From DASYLJ01 sp964404165 (lineage in GTDB: Bacteria; Desulfobacterota; Binatia; DP-6), in assembly GCA_964404165.1 (NCBI GenBank), contig CAYOIZ010000023.1, forward strand, positions 1 to 64,000: a DNA stretch of 64,000 bases, given 5' to 3'. Positions 1 to 8,127 of the stretch are shown piece by piece (the first letter of the stretch is position 1; each line of letters starts with the position of its first letter). The notes beneath the pieces were generated by a model. That model was given only the letters and a program-made list of their open reading frames with translations, ran no database searches and was not told where the DNA came from. A program made the position numbers and the translations under genes.

Positions 1-1550
1 ATGCGTGCCGCGTCGGCGTCCCGCTCGGCGCGCAGGGCCGCGAGCGCCTCCTCGAGCTCCTGCTGGCGGGCGGCGGCCTGGGCGCGCTCGGCGTCGGCCT
101 CCTGCTGGCGGGCGGTTGCCTGTGCCCGCTCGGTGTCGAGCTCCCGTTGCCGCGCGACCGACTGCGCCCGCTCGGTCTCGAGCTCGCGCTCGAGGCGCGC
201 CTGCTCGCTGCGCGCCGCTTCGGTAGCCGCGCTGAGCGCGGTGATCTCGGCACGCAGGCGGTCGGCGTCGCCACCGAGCGTCTCGAGGCTGGCCCGGGCG
301 TGGGCGAGCTCGGCCCGCGCGGCGTCCGCTTCGCCGGCCTGCGCCGCCGCTTCGCGCAGGCGATCGCGTTCGAGGGCGAGCGCATCCCGTTCGTGCTCGA
401 GTGCGGCGAGACGGGTGAGCTGTGTGCGCGCCTCGCCGAGCTCGGACTCGAGCCGTGTGCGCGTCGCGCCGTCCTCGTCGGTGCGCGCGGTGGCGGCGGC
501 CAGTGCCTGCTCGAGGCGCGTGCGCTCGTCGACGTGCTCGCGGTCGGACGTCTCGAGCCGTTGGATCTCGACGCGACAGCGCGTCGCCTCGACGCGTGCG
601 GCCTCGGCCTCGGCCGCCGCCGTGGCGCGCGCGGCCTCCGCCGCCTCGAGTGCCTGGTGTGCGCGCGCGAGCTCGTCGTCGGTGCCGGCGGGAATCCCGC
701 CCGCACGTCCGAGCGCCTGCTCGAGCGCGGTGGCGAGGCGCGTGCGCTCGCGCTCCGAATCGGCGAGCGCCGTGGCGAGCACCTCGGTCGTCGCCGGATC
801 GCCCGTGACCGCCGGGGCCGGTGGGGCGGCGGCCGGTGACGGCGCCGCGTGTGACGGTGCGGTCGGGCTCAGCTCGGGCGACAGCGTCGCACGCGTGTGT
901 GTCCGTGCCGTCGTGGTCGGAGCGGGGGGCGGCGGCGGTGGCGCGTCCGGTGCCTCGGCCTCGGGCGCCGACGTCTGGCCCGGTGCGCGGCGCCGCACGG
1001 CCTCGATCATCTTGACGAGCTCGCGGATCGCCTGGTCGAGGACGCGGATGTCGCGCTCGCTGAACGACGCCGGGATCATCGCGACGAGGATCAGGCTGGC
1101 GAGCGGGGTGGAGCCTGCGTACAGCGGCACGCACGCCAGCGTCCGCACCGAAGCCGCGGGTTCGACGAGCGGGGGGACGTAGCGGTTCCGCGCCGCGCTC
1201 TCGATCAGGTAGGCCCGCCGATTGAGCAGGCTGTGCAGGGGCATGTCCCAGGTGCCCATGCCGCCGCGCCGGACGCTGCGGAGCTGGCGACAGCCTTCGT
1301 CGGAGAGGCCGACCTCGGCGGCGAGGCGGAGCATCTCGTTGCGCTGGTCGAACAGGCAGATCGCACCTGCCGTGGCGCCGCAGGCTTCGAGGACGGCACG
1401 CAGCGCGGGCTCGAGCGCATCCTCGGGGGCGGGCGCCTCGGCGGCGATCTCGTGCAGGCGTTCGGCGAGCTTCTGGCTCGCACCGTCGGCCCGACTTCCG
1501 GACGCAGCGGCGGTCGAGCGCTCGCGGCGCGCGTCGGGGGATCCGGGCAT
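1..1550 (-). CDS. GAF-domain, coiled-coil protein (C-terminus cut by window edge)
   Basis: Reading the minus strand from ATG at 1550 gives an open frame of 516 codons with no stop before the left edge, so the C-terminus is missing. Residues about 20-170 look like a GAF sensor domain: a predicted helix, a segment AICLFDQRNEMLRLAAE, then ASVRTLACVPLY and LASLILVAM, followed by a helix. A Pro/Ala/Thr-rich linker runs to about residue 240. From there to the edge the chain is almost pure heptad sequence rich in Glu, Arg, Ala and Leu, a long coiled coil. Such proteins usually act as sensors or scaffolds in signalling or polarity; the ligand and partners cannot be read here. The Arg/Ser/Ala-rich reading on the opposite strand is an antisense shadow. 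Sure of the gene and its architecture, not of its role. Confidence 0.8.
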   Translation of the reverse strand, partial: MPGSPDARRERSTAAASGSRADGASQKLAERLHEIAAEAPAPEDALEPALRAVLEACGATAGAICLFDQRNEMLRLAAEVGLSDEGCRQLRSVRRGGMGTWDMPLHSLLNRRAYLIESAARNRYVPPLVEPAASVRTLACVPLYAGSTPLASLILVAMIPASFSERDIRVLDQAIRELVKMIEAVRRRAPGQTSAPEAEAPDAPPPPPPAPTTTARTHTRATLSPELSPTAPSHAAPSPAAAPPAPAVTGDPATTEVLATALADSERERTRLATALEQALGRAGGIPAGTDDELARAHQALEAAEAARATAAAEAEAARVEATRCRVEIQRLETSDREHVDERTRLEQALAAATARTDEDGATRTRLESELGEARTQLTRLAALEHERDALALERDRLREAAAQAGEADAARAELAHARASLETLGGDADRLRAEITALSAATEAARSEQARLERELETERAQSVARQRELDTERAQATARQQEADAERAQAAARQQELEEALAALRAERDADAAR

Positions 1551-1807
1551 TCGATGGCCTTTTGCAACGCCTGTGCCGCTCTTCAGGCCAAGCGGCAACC
1601 CATCACGCAGGTTCGGAGCGACCAAAACGCAACGAGTCGCTATCGATGCGTCGGCCGCATGTGGACTGCACATGTCGGGCCGCATGCGGTGCGCCGCGCG
1701 TGACGCGGTGGTGGCTGCGTGGATCCGGACCGTACGCTGGTCTCGTGATGCGACCATGCTGCCGCATCCACCGCGGCATGCATGTTGCTCTGCGGCGCGG
1801 GTACATC

Positions 1808-2029
1808 ATGCACTCCCTGCGTCCCTACAAGCAGCCGACGGTATGCGACAACATGAACCACCGTCGTCCGAACGCCCCCGTCGGTCACTGCCCGCAGTGT
1901 GGCGAGGTGGTGAACCCGAGCGCCGCCGCGTCGTCGTGTGGTGACGACAAGCACGCCGCCGCGCGCCGGCGTCAGGTCGCCTACTGCGTCGACTGCGGCG
2001 AGCGCATCATCGCGACCTTCCTGCGCTGA
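1808..2029 (+). CDS. small zinc-ribbon protein, copy A
   Basis: A 73-residue protein with two Cys-x2-Cys knuckles, HCPQCG and YCVDCG, separated by about 35 residues that hold another Cys and a His (SCGDDKHAAARRRQ). This is a zinc-ribbon layout. It is a clear paralogue of the gene at 3405-3614: both share CDNMNHRR, HCPQCG, the KHAAARRRQ segment and CVDCG. The identity begins upstream of the internal Met of MNHRR, so a start at 1808 or a little later is favoured over 1853, but no good ribosome-binding site is visible for either. The function is unknown; small zinc ribbons of this sort may bind nucleic acid or protein partners. Confidence 0.6.
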   Translation: MHSLRPYKQPTVCDNMNHRRPNAPVGHCPQCGEVVNPSAAASSCGDDKHAAARRRQVAYCVDCGERIIATFLR

Positions 2030-2043
2030 CGATCCGGCCGCTG

Positions 2044-3024
2044 TTGCCGGCACCACGGCGGTATGCGAAGCGGTGCGACATCGCCACGCATCGCATCGAG
2101 CGGACGACCGTCGACGGCTACGCCGCGACGGTGCTGTCGTCGTCGCAGCTCACCGCCACGGTCGTGGTCGGTGCGGGCATGGTGGTGTCGTCGCTGCGGC
2201 ACGCGGGCGAGGAGCTGCTAGATCCGCGCGGCGGTGTCGCGCGCTTCGCGGCGACCGGCTCCACCATGGGCATCCCGCTCCTGCATCCGTGGGCGAACCG
2301 GCTGAGCGGGTTCACCTACACGGCGGCGGGTCGTGGCGTGACGCTGCCGTCGGATCCGTCGTTGCTGCATCTGGACGAGAACGGCCTGCCGCTGCACGGG
2401 CTGGTGCCGAGCCGCTCGCCGTGGGTCGTCGAGCGCTGCGAGGCCGACGCCACCGAGGCCGTCGTGGCGGCGCGGCTCGACTTCTCGTCCGACGCGGCGG
2501 CGCTGGCGGCGTTCCCGTTTCCGCACGTGCTGCGGCTCGCCGTCGCGCTGTCGTCGACGACCCTCACCGTGACGACGACGCTGACGCCGTCGAGCGACGT
2601 GCCGGTGCCGGTGTCGTTCGGCTTCCATCCCTATCTCCGACTGCCCGGTGTGCCGCGCGAAGCATGGGTCGTGGCGCTCCCCGTCGGACGGCACCTCGCG
2701 CTCGACGATCGGCAGCTGCCGACCGGCGCCAGCAGCCCGGTGCGCCTGGCGCCGGCGGCCCTCGGCGCACGCGCCTTCGACGACGCCTTCACCGACCTCG
2801 ATACGCCCGCGCGGTTCACGGTGTCGGGGGGAGGACGGACGATCGCCGTGACGTTCCTCGAGGGGTTTCCCTTCACGCAGGTCTTCGCCCCGCCGGGACG
2901 GGCGTTCGTCTGCTTCGAGCCGATGACGGCCCCGACGAACGCCCTCGTCAGCGGGGGCGACGCGTTGCCGCTGGTCCATCCGGGCGCCACGTTCCGCGCC
3001 GCGTTCGCCGTGGACGTTGGTTGA
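2044..3024 (+). CDS. aldose 1-epimerase (mutarotase family)
   Basis: A 326-residue galactose-mutarotase-like protein that should interconvert alpha and beta anomers of aldoses or act on a related sugar. Family landmarks are visible: GIPLLHPWANRL with the substrate-binding Arg near residue 85, GLPLHGL with a conserved His near 120, SFGFHPYL with the catalytic His near 200, DDAFTDLD, and CFEPMTAPTNAL with the catalytic Glu near 295. No signal peptide is seen, so it is cytoplasmic. The frame opens with TTG at 2044; no nearby ATG exists in frame, so the exact start is uncertain. It lies between two paralogous zinc-ribbon genes, with no other sugar gene nearby to indicate the substrate. Confidence 0.85.
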   Translation: MPAPRRYAKRCDIATHRIERTTVDGYAATVLSSSQLTATVVVGAGMVVSSLRHAGEELLDPRGGVARFAATGSTMGIPLLHPWANRLSGFTYTAAGRGVTLPSDPSLLHLDENGLPLHGLVPSRSPWVVERCEADATEAVVAARLDFSSDAAALAAFPFPHVLRLAVALSSTTLTVTTTLTPSSDVPVPVSFGFHPYLRLPGVPREAWVVALPVGRHLALDDRQLPTGASSPVRLAPAALGARAFDDAFTDLDTPARFTVSGGGRTIAVTFLEGFPFTQVFAPPGRAFVCFEPMTAPTNALVSGGDALPLVHPGATFRAAFAVDVG

Positions 3025-3199
3025 CACCGACGGTCCGCGCCCGATACGGTCGCGTCATGTCGTGTCCGTGACCGCGCATGCGGCGCGAGAGACGACGTCA
3101 CCGCGCCGAGGACATGGCCCCCGTCGGCGAGGCGCCGTGAACCAGGCCGACGGCCCGGCCGCTGCGACACCCTCGCATGCACCTGGGCGCGGAGGTTCC

Positions 3200-3400
3200 A
3201 TGTCGACAGGCTGGTTCGGCCCCTGTCCCCACTGTCAGAGCGCGTTGTCCTACCTGCACGGCGTGTCGGGTAGCAGCATGACGCCCAAGTGCCCGCGCTG
3301 CCACGAGGTCGTGCCGGTGACGCGCTCCACGTTCCTGATGGCCGACCATTCGGCGCCATCGACGTCGCGGCCCGAGTCGCCGCCGGCGAAGGCGCGCTGA
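3200..3400 (+). CDS. small zinc-ribbon protein, type B
   Basis: A 66-residue protein with two knuckles, CPHC at residues 9-12 and CPRC near residue 33, followed by a Ser/Pro/Lys-rich tail. The start at ATG 3200 is favoured because GGAGG lies just upstream, although the frame stays open further 5'. It differs from the two CDNMNHRR-type ribbons around it in spacing and sequence, so it is not a third copy. It follows the epimerase and is only a few bases from the next zinc-ribbon gene, so the two are probably co-transcribed. The function is unknown. Confidence 0.55.
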   Translation: MSTGWFGPCPHCQSALSYLHGVSGSSMTPKCPRCHEVVPVTRSTFLMADHSAPSTSRPESPPAKAR

Positions 3401-3404
3401 TCCG

Positions 3405-3614
3405 ATGATCCGACCCCGAGCCGCGAACGCGTGCGACAACATGAATCACCGGCGGCGGGACGCTCCGGTGCGTCATTGTCCGCAGTGCGGAGGCCCGGTG
3501 AACACCGCCATCGGGTCGGCCGCCTGTGACGAGGGCAAGCACGCCGCGGCGCGGCGTCGTCAGTCGGCGTTCTGCGTCGACTGCGGCGCCATGCTGGTCA
3601 TGCCCGCGCGCTGA
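3405..3614 (+). CDS. small zinc-ribbon protein, copy C (paralogue of 1808-2029)
   Basis: A 69-residue zinc-ribbon protein with knuckles HCPQCG and FCVDCG and the same middle segment (ACDEGKHAAARRRQ) as the protein at 1808-2029. The two match over most of their length but differ in scattered positions, so the duplication is not recent. Its 3' end overlaps by 55 bases the 3' end of the acyltransferase gene coming from the other strand. It starts 4 bases after the type B ribbon stop. The role is unknown. The repeated occurrence of such small zinc proteins within 2 kb is the main interest. Confidence 0.6.
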   Translation: MIRPRAANACDNMNHRRRDAPVRHCPQCGGPVNTAIGSAACDEGKHAAARRRQSAFCVDCGAMLVMPAR

Positions 3615-4306
3615 GTCGCCGCGGCCCGTGCCGTGGCACGCGCGCGCGCGAGTCGCGCCGTCAACTCGTCGCGCATCGCCTCCATGGCGGCCGGCGCGAC
3701 GTCGCGCGGCACCTCGAGCGCGGGCTCGAACGCGAACACCATCCGCGTGAAGGGCAGTGGGATGATGGTGCCGTCCCACGACTTGAGGCGGATCGCACGG
3801 CGCGCCCACCAGGCGCCCGGGACGACCGGCAGACCGGTGGCGGCGCCGAGCGTGATGGCCCCCATCTTCGCGACCAGCGCCGGGCCGCGTGGTCCGTCGA
3901 CGATGATGCCACCGCTGCAGCGGGTGGCGTTGATCTCGTCGGCCATGGCGTCGAGCGCGGCGCGCCCGCCGCGCGTGCTCGAGCCGCGGGCGGCGCGGAG
4001 CCCGAAGAGTGCCATCGTATCCGCGATGAGGTCGCCGTCGCGGCTGGCGCTCACCATCACGACCCCGTCGCGATCGCGGAAGTGGTAGGGTAGGTACAGC
4101 ATGCCTTCGTGCAGGCCGGCGAACAGCACGGGGAGGCCCTGGTCCAGAAACCGGTTCTCGTGGTGCTTCGCGACGTAGGTGATGCGGCACGAGCGGAACA
4201 GCAGGTAGGAGTACGCGAAGAAGATCCGTGGGACGATCCATCGCAACAGGCGCACGCCGAGCGAGCGTCGCTTGCGAATCGACGACTGCAGTTCGGGGGC
4301 GTCCAT
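3560..4306 (-). CDS. lysophospholipid acyltransferase family protein (DUF374)
   Basis: A 248-residue protein of the DUF374/lipid A-type acyltransferase group, expected to move an acyl chain to a lipid acceptor at the inner membrane. Visible family features are an N-terminal hydrophobic segment (RWIVPRIFFAYSYLLF), a region around FAGLHEGMLYLP where the family carries its H-x4-type motif, MVSASRDGDLIA, and the strongly conserved GGIIVDGPRGPALVAKMGAITLGA region near residue 135. The C-terminal 25 residues are Ala/Thr-rich and probably disordered. It is convergent with, and overlaps the end of, the zinc-ribbon gene at 3405-3614, and is divergent from the methyltransferase at 4411. The family call is firm, the substrate is not. 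Confidence 0.8.
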   Translation of the reverse strand: MDAPELQSSIRKRRSLGVRLLRWIVPRIFFAYSYLLFRSCRITYVAKHHENRFLDQGLPVLFAGLHEGMLYLPYHFRDRDGVVMVSASRDGDLIADTMALFGLRAARGSSTRGGRAALDAMADEINATRCSGGIIVDGPRGPALVAKMGAITLGAATGLPVVPGAWWARRAIRLKSWDGTIIPLPFTRMVFAFEPALEVPRDVAPAAMEAMRDELTARLARARATARAAATQRAGMTSMAPQSTQNAD

Positions 4307-4410
4307 CGGGCTCGCGCCGGCGAGTGGCAGGAGCTATCCCACGCCGGGGCCGGGTGGGCAAGGTGACCTCCGTCGATTGTGCGCCCAGTGCGTTCCTGGT
4401 ACCCGAACCC

Positions 4411-5364
4411 ATGCCGTCCAACGCCGCCACCGACCACGACGCCGACGCGCCATCGGAACGCGTCAGCGCGTTCTGGGCGAAGGCGGCCGCACCGGACTTC
4501 CGCCTGCAGCTGCATCAGGTGAGCTGGTTCGGGCATCCCGAGGTCAAGCGCTACGTGAATCGCATGACCACCGGCGATCCCGGGCGCTGGTGGCTCGATC
4601 ACGCGCAGGAAACCTACCTGAGCGCACCCCGTCCAAAGGCCTGCGTCACGCTGGGGTGCGGGGAGGGCGCGCTCGAACGTCTCCTGATCGGGCGCAACTT
4701 CGCCGACAGCTACGTCGGCTATGACATCTCGGCGGCGTGCATCGATCAGGCCAATGCCACCGTCGGCCACGAGCATCCGTCGGCCGAGTTCCACTGTGCC
4801 GATCTCAACTTCATCGAGCTGCCGAAGAACACGTTCGACGTCGCGTTCTTCTCCCACGCGCTGCACCACATCGAGCGCCTCGAGCATCTCTGCGACCAGG
4901 TGCGGGCGTCGCTGCGACCGAACGGCATCCTGCTCGTCGACGAGTTCATCGGCCCGACCCGCATGCAGTGGACGCCGCAGCAGCTGGCGGTGTGCAACCA
5001 GCTGCTGGCGCAGCTGCCGGAGTATCTCCGCATCGATCTGTCGCGGCTGCCGGAGCGCCGGCCGAAGGAGCCGATCACGCGCATGTCGATCGCGGAGTGG
5101 CTGCGCTGCGATCCATCGGAGTGCGTGCGCTCGGCCGACATCCCCGCGGTGCTCGAGACGTACTTCGAGACCATCGAGCGCCACGACTACGGCGGCACCA
5201 TCCTCCAGAAGCTGCTCGAGAACATCGTCGGCAACTTCCTGCCCGACAACGAGGAGCACGCGACGATCATCCGGATGCTGGTGGCGATCGAGGAGATCCT
5301 GATCTCGACGGGGGTGCTCTCGTCGGACTTCACGATCATGATCATGCGGCCCCGGCTGCGGTGA
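4411..5364 (+). CDS. SAM-dependent methyltransferase, class I
   Basis: A 317-residue methyltransferase. The nucleotide-binding loop is VTLGCGEGALERLL near residue 80, followed by the acidic strand end VGYDIS and, near residue 145, FDVAFFSHALHHIERLEH, all typical of the Methyltransf_11/25 fold. The acceptor is not deducible. ATG 4411 is chosen because the protein-like sequence begins near there; the frame is open upstream and GTG 4363 is an alternative. The last 23 bases overlap the 3' end of the AhpD-like gene on the minus strand. No biosynthetic cluster surrounds it. Confidence 0.8.
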   Translation: MPSNAATDHDADAPSERVSAFWAKAAAPDFRLQLHQVSWFGHPEVKRYVNRMTTGDPGRWWLDHAQETYLSAPRPKACVTLGCGEGALERLLIGRNFADSYVGYDISAACIDQANATVGHEHPSAEFHCADLNFIELPKNTFDVAFFSHALHHIERLEHLCDQVRASLRPNGILLVDEFIGPTRMQWTPQQLAVCNQLLAQLPEYLRIDLSRLPERRPKEPITRMSIAEWLRCDPSECVRSADIPAVLETYFETIERHDYGGTILQKLLENIVGNFLPDNEEHATIIRMLVAIEEILISTGVLSSDFTIMIMRPRLR

Positions 5365-5932
5365 TCTCGCGCGCGGCGTGCCGTCGCGTGCGCTGCACGG
5401 CGATGGCGCAGAGGCCGTCGGACGCGATGCCGAGCGGGCCGTTCAGCAGGTTGAAGTAGTTCTCGACCGCGTTGATCCAGGTGATCGCGACGATCTGCCG
5501 GTCGTCGAAATGGGCGCGCAGCGCGGCGAAGGTGTCGTCGCCGGCGCGCTTCGTGTGCGTCGCCTCCTCGACGTAGGCGAGGGCGGCGCGCTCGGCCGGC
5601 GTGAACACCGGGCTCGTCCGCCACTCCGCCGCGGCGTCGAGCTTCTCGGGCGACAGGTTCTGGTAGACCGCCATGGCACGGCCGATGTCGTCGCAGAAGT
5701 CGCAGCCGTTCAGGCGGGCCACGTGGTGCTGCAGGAGCAGCTGCAGCGCCGGGTCGAGCGGCAGGCGCTTGCCGAGTCCGGCGTAGATGCCGAGCTGGCT
5801 CGGAATGGCCCACGGCAGGCGCGCGAAGACGACCTTGAACGGCGTGATGGTGCGTCCGAACTGGCGCTGCATGACGCCGTAGAGGACGCGCAGGATCGGA
5901 TTGCGGGGGGACTCAATGGGGGTGAGGCGCAT
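5342..5932 (-). CDS. AhpD-like / carboxymuconolactone decarboxylase family protein
   Basis: A 196-residue member of the AhpD/CMD superfamily. The hallmark is HHVARLNGCDFCDD near residues 69-82, with the Cys-x2-Cys pair (CDFC) that acts as a peroxidase-linked disulfide in AhpD-like proteins, followed by a helical CMD fold (PAERAALAYVEEAT, then QIVAITWINAVENYFNLLN). A role in peroxide or organic hydroperoxide defence is likely but inferred. It is the last gene of a minus-strand unit led by a MocR regulator; its start lies inside the end of the tiny gene at 5913-6062. It ends overlapping the methyltransferase from the other strand. Confidence 0.8.
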   Translation of the reverse strand: MRLTPIESPRNPILRVLYGVMQRQFGRTITPFKVVFARLPWAIPSQLGIYAGLGKRLPLDPALQLLLQHHVARLNGCDFCDDIGRAMAVYQNLSPEKLDAAAEWRTSPVFTPAERAALAYVEEATHTKRAGDDTFAALRAHFDDRQIVAITWINAVENYFNLLNGPLGIASDGLCAIAVQRTRRHAAREITAAGAA

Positions 5933-6062
5933 GATCGGACTCCTTCGTGGTGTCGTCCGGTGCGTGCGTGTGTCCGGCGCCGTACCGGAAGTGGAGAAAC
6001 GGAAGGCTGGCGAGGAGGGCGCCCAGCGCCAGCCCGAGGAGGATGCGCGCGGTGCCGTTCAT
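5913..6062 (-). CDS. 49-residue single-span membrane peptide
   Basis: A short frame that fills the gap between two clear genes. It starts with an ATGA overlap on the stop of the upstream membrane-protein gene and ends 20 bases inside the AhpD-like gene, so it is placed exactly as a translationally coupled gene would be. The predicted peptide has one hydrophobic helix (ARILLGLALGALLASLPFL, about residues 5-23), then a polar His-rich tail with HTHAPDD and DHAPHPH. A role as a small membrane partner or metal-binding peptide is speculation. It is supported by reading frame, coupling and hydrophobicity rather than by recognised homology. Confidence 0.5.
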   Translation of the reverse strand: MNGTARILLGLALGALLASLPFLHFRYGAGHTHAPDDTTKESDHAPHPH

Positions 6063-6472
6063 CGTGGCGCGGCGCGCGCCGCCATCGCCGTCAGCACGAC
6101 GATGAGGATCGCGGGCGCATAGACGCCGGGGAAGTCGATGCCCCAGTGCGAGCCGGGGAGCCGTCCGGCGATGGTGTCGGTGACGTGGACGAGCGCATGC
6201 AGCACGTAGAAGAGGCTCACGAGCGCGAGCATCGGCGCGCGCAGTGCGGGGCGGAACGCCGCCCAGGCCATGGCCACCCCCATGACGGCGAACGCGCTCC
6301 CGATGTCGCGCACGAAGTGCTCGTTGAGCGGGCCGGTGTCGGGGACGGCGGCGGGCAGGGTGGCGTACCAGCCGGCCGGATCGGCGAGCATCCAGCCGGC
6401 GTTGCCCAGGTTGGCGAGGCCGCCGATGGCGAGGCCCCAGCGCCAGGGATCGGTGCGGTCAGTGGGCGGCAT
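6059..6472 (-). CDS. four-helix integral membrane protein, uncharacterised
   Basis: A 137-residue protein with about four hydrophobic helices: WGLAIGGLANLGNAGWML, the segment around FVRDIGSAFAVMGVAMAWAAF, MLALVSLFYVLHALVHV and APAILIVVLTAMAA. It resembles DUF4345-type small membrane proteins in carrying NEHFVRDIG between the first two helices. Start ATG 6472 lies 14 bases inside the end of the MocR gene, and its stop shares ATGA with the next small gene, so it is the second gene of a coupled unit. Function unknown. Confidence 0.7.
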   Translation of the reverse strand: MPPTDRTDPWRWGLAIGGLANLGNAGWMLADPAGWYATLPAAVPDTGPLNEHFVRDIGSAFAVMGVAMAWAAFRPALRAPMLALVSLFYVLHALVHVTDTIAGRLPGSHWGIDFPGVYAPAILIVVLTAMAARAAPR

Positions 6473-8015
6473 GCGACCTCCGTGCACGGCGCCGTGGCGC
6501 CGGCTGTCTGCCGAGGGCGGTGCGCCGCGCGCGTCCTGCGAGCTGCTCGCGGATGACGGCGGCGAGCCGGGCGACGCCGTCGGCGATGGCGTCCGGCGTG
6601 AGATTGGTGAAGGCGAGTGCGAGGTGCTCGGCGCCGCGGCCGTCGGCGAAGAACAGCTGGCCGAGCGCATAGGCCACGCCGCGCGCATGCGCCGCGTGCT
6701 GCAGGCGCTCGGCGTCGAGACCTGCCGGCAGCGTCACCCAGACGAGGTGGCCACCCTGCGGCGTGAGCCAACGGACGCCGTCGGGCATCTCGCGCGCGAG
6801 GGAATCGAGCAGCGCCGTCAGTCGCTCGGCGTAGAGGCGTCGCATCCGGCGGACGTGCCGCTCCAGGCCGCGGGTGGCGAGGAGCGTGGCGAGGGCGGCC
6901 TGCTCGACGACGCCGGTGCCGAAGTCGGCGAGCGCGCGGATCGTGACCAGTCGCTGCAGGAGCGGCCGCGCCGCGACCACCCAGCCGACGCGAAGCCCGG
7001 GGAAGAGCACCTTCGAGAACGTGCCAGCATAGACGATCTGCCCGGCGCCGTCGCCGGCCTTGAGCGCCGGACGCACCGGCGTGTCCCAGCGCAGCTCGCT
7101 GTCGTAGTCGTCCTCGAAGATCGGCACCTGGTATTCGTCGGCGAGGGCGGTGAGCGCGGCGCGGCGGGCGTCGCTCAAGACGACGCCGGTCGGGCTCTGC
7201 GCCGCCGGCGTCGTGTAGACGAGCTTCACGCGCCGCACGCGGAGCAGCCGAGCCAGGCGGTCGGTGTCGAGGCCGTGCTCGTCGACGTCGATGCCGAGGA
7301 CGTCGGCGCCGCAGCCCGCGAAGGCGAGGGCGGCGCCGAAGTAGCCGGGCTGCTCCATGACGACGGCGTCGCCGGGGTCGACGAGGGCGCGGGCGGTGAG
7401 GTCGATGGCGTGCTGCAGGCCGCTCACGATGGCGACGTCGGCCGCGTCGCACGCGATGCCGCGCTCGGCGAGCCGTCGTGCGATCTCGCGGCGCAGCGGC
7501 GGCCAGCCATGCGGATCGCGATGGGCCGCCATCGCACGCAGCACGGCCCGGCTCTGGAACGGCCTGGCGAATGCCCAGCGCAGGTCCTGTACGGGCAGGG
7601 CGTCGGGATCGACGCGGCCGCCGCCGAAGTCGAACGGGAGACCGTCGGTGACGCCGACCCGCCGCAGCAGGGACGAGACCGTGGCGCTGCGGCCGCCGCG
7701 CGCGAACAGGCCGGCCCAGCCGAACTCGCGCGGGGCGAGCGGCACGACCGTCGGCCGCCAGGGCGTCGCGCGGGTGGCGACGAAGGTGCCGCGGCCGACG
7801 TGGCCCGTGGTGAGCCCGCGGGCGGCGAGCTGGGCGTAGGCCGCGTTCACGGTGTTGCGTCCGAGCCGGAGTGCCGTGGCGACTTCGCGCGCCGGCGGCA
7901 GGCGGGTGCCGCCGGCGAGGCGGCCGGCCTCGATCAGACCCGCGAGATGCTCGGCGAGCTGCCGCGCGATGGCGACGTCGCTGGTCCGGTCGGGCGTGAA
8001 GGCGATGTCGAGCAC
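6459..8015 (-). CDS. MocR/PdxR-type transcriptional regulator (GntR HTH plus aminotransferase fold)
   Basis: A 518-residue regulator with a GntR winged helix at about residues 10-80 (RLPPAREVATALRLGRNTVN) joined to a fold-type I aminotransferase domain. The PLP-binding Lys is in VYAGTFSKVLFPGLRVGW, near residue 335, and the earlier DDYDSELRW and YTTPAAQSPTG segments are typical. These proteins sense PLP or an amino compound and usually control themselves and a divergent gene. GTG 8015 is preferred as start because the HTH begins soon after; the frame remains open to 8150, which would overlap the divergent transferase start. Downstream genes (6059, 5913, 5342) are coupled by overlaps, so the regulator probably heads their operon. 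Confidence 0.85.
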   Translation of the reverse strand: MLDIAFTPDRTSDVAIARQLAEHLAGLIEAGRLAGGTRLPPAREVATALRLGRNTVNAAYAQLAARGLTTGHVGRGTFVATRATPWRPTVVPLAPREFGWAGLFARGGRSATVSSLLRRVGVTDGLPFDFGGGRVDPDALPVQDLRWAFARPFQSRAVLRAMAAHRDPHGWPPLRREIARRLAERGIACDAADVAIVSGLQHAIDLTARALVDPGDAVVMEQPGYFGAALAFAGCGADVLGIDVDEHGLDTDRLARLLRVRRVKLVYTTPAAQSPTGVVLSDARRAALTALADEYQVPIFEDDYDSELRWDTPVRPALKAGDGAGQIVYAGTFSKVLFPGLRVGWVVAARPLLQRLVTIRALADFGTGVVEQAALATLLATRGLERHVRRMRRLYAERLTALLDSLAREMPDGVRWLTPQGGHLVWVTLPAGLDAERLQHAAHARGVAYALGQLFFADGRGAEHLALAFTNLTPDAIADGVARLAAVIREQLAGRARRTALGRQPAPRRRARRSHAAH

Positions 8016-8038
8016 GCCACGACCGTAGCGGAGGCAAT

Positions 8039-8069
8039 TTGGCTCGGGAAGGGCCAATGGGGAGCCAAT
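8039..8069. promoter_or_regulatory. candidate MocR operator (GCCAAT repeats)
   Basis: The 112-base gap between the divergent MocR gene and the glutathione transferase holds three related boxes: TTGGC at 8039-8043 (inverted) and GCCAAT at 8053-8058 and 8064-8069. The two direct boxes start 11 bases apart, about one helical turn, and the first forms an inverted pair with the second. MocR proteins commonly bind direct or inverted repeats in such gaps. The pairing with this regulator is inference. Confidence 0.4.
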
Positions 8070-8127
8070 CCGGCACGTCGACGTGGAGCCATGGCATCGG
8101 GAGCGCGGATCGCAGTATGTGCGCCGC

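Noticed and set aside
1..1182. Long Ser/Ala/Arg-rich plus-strand frame at the left edge
   Set aside because: It is the antisense of the coiled-coil gene on the minus strand; the low-complexity composition mirrors Glu/Leu/Arg codons.
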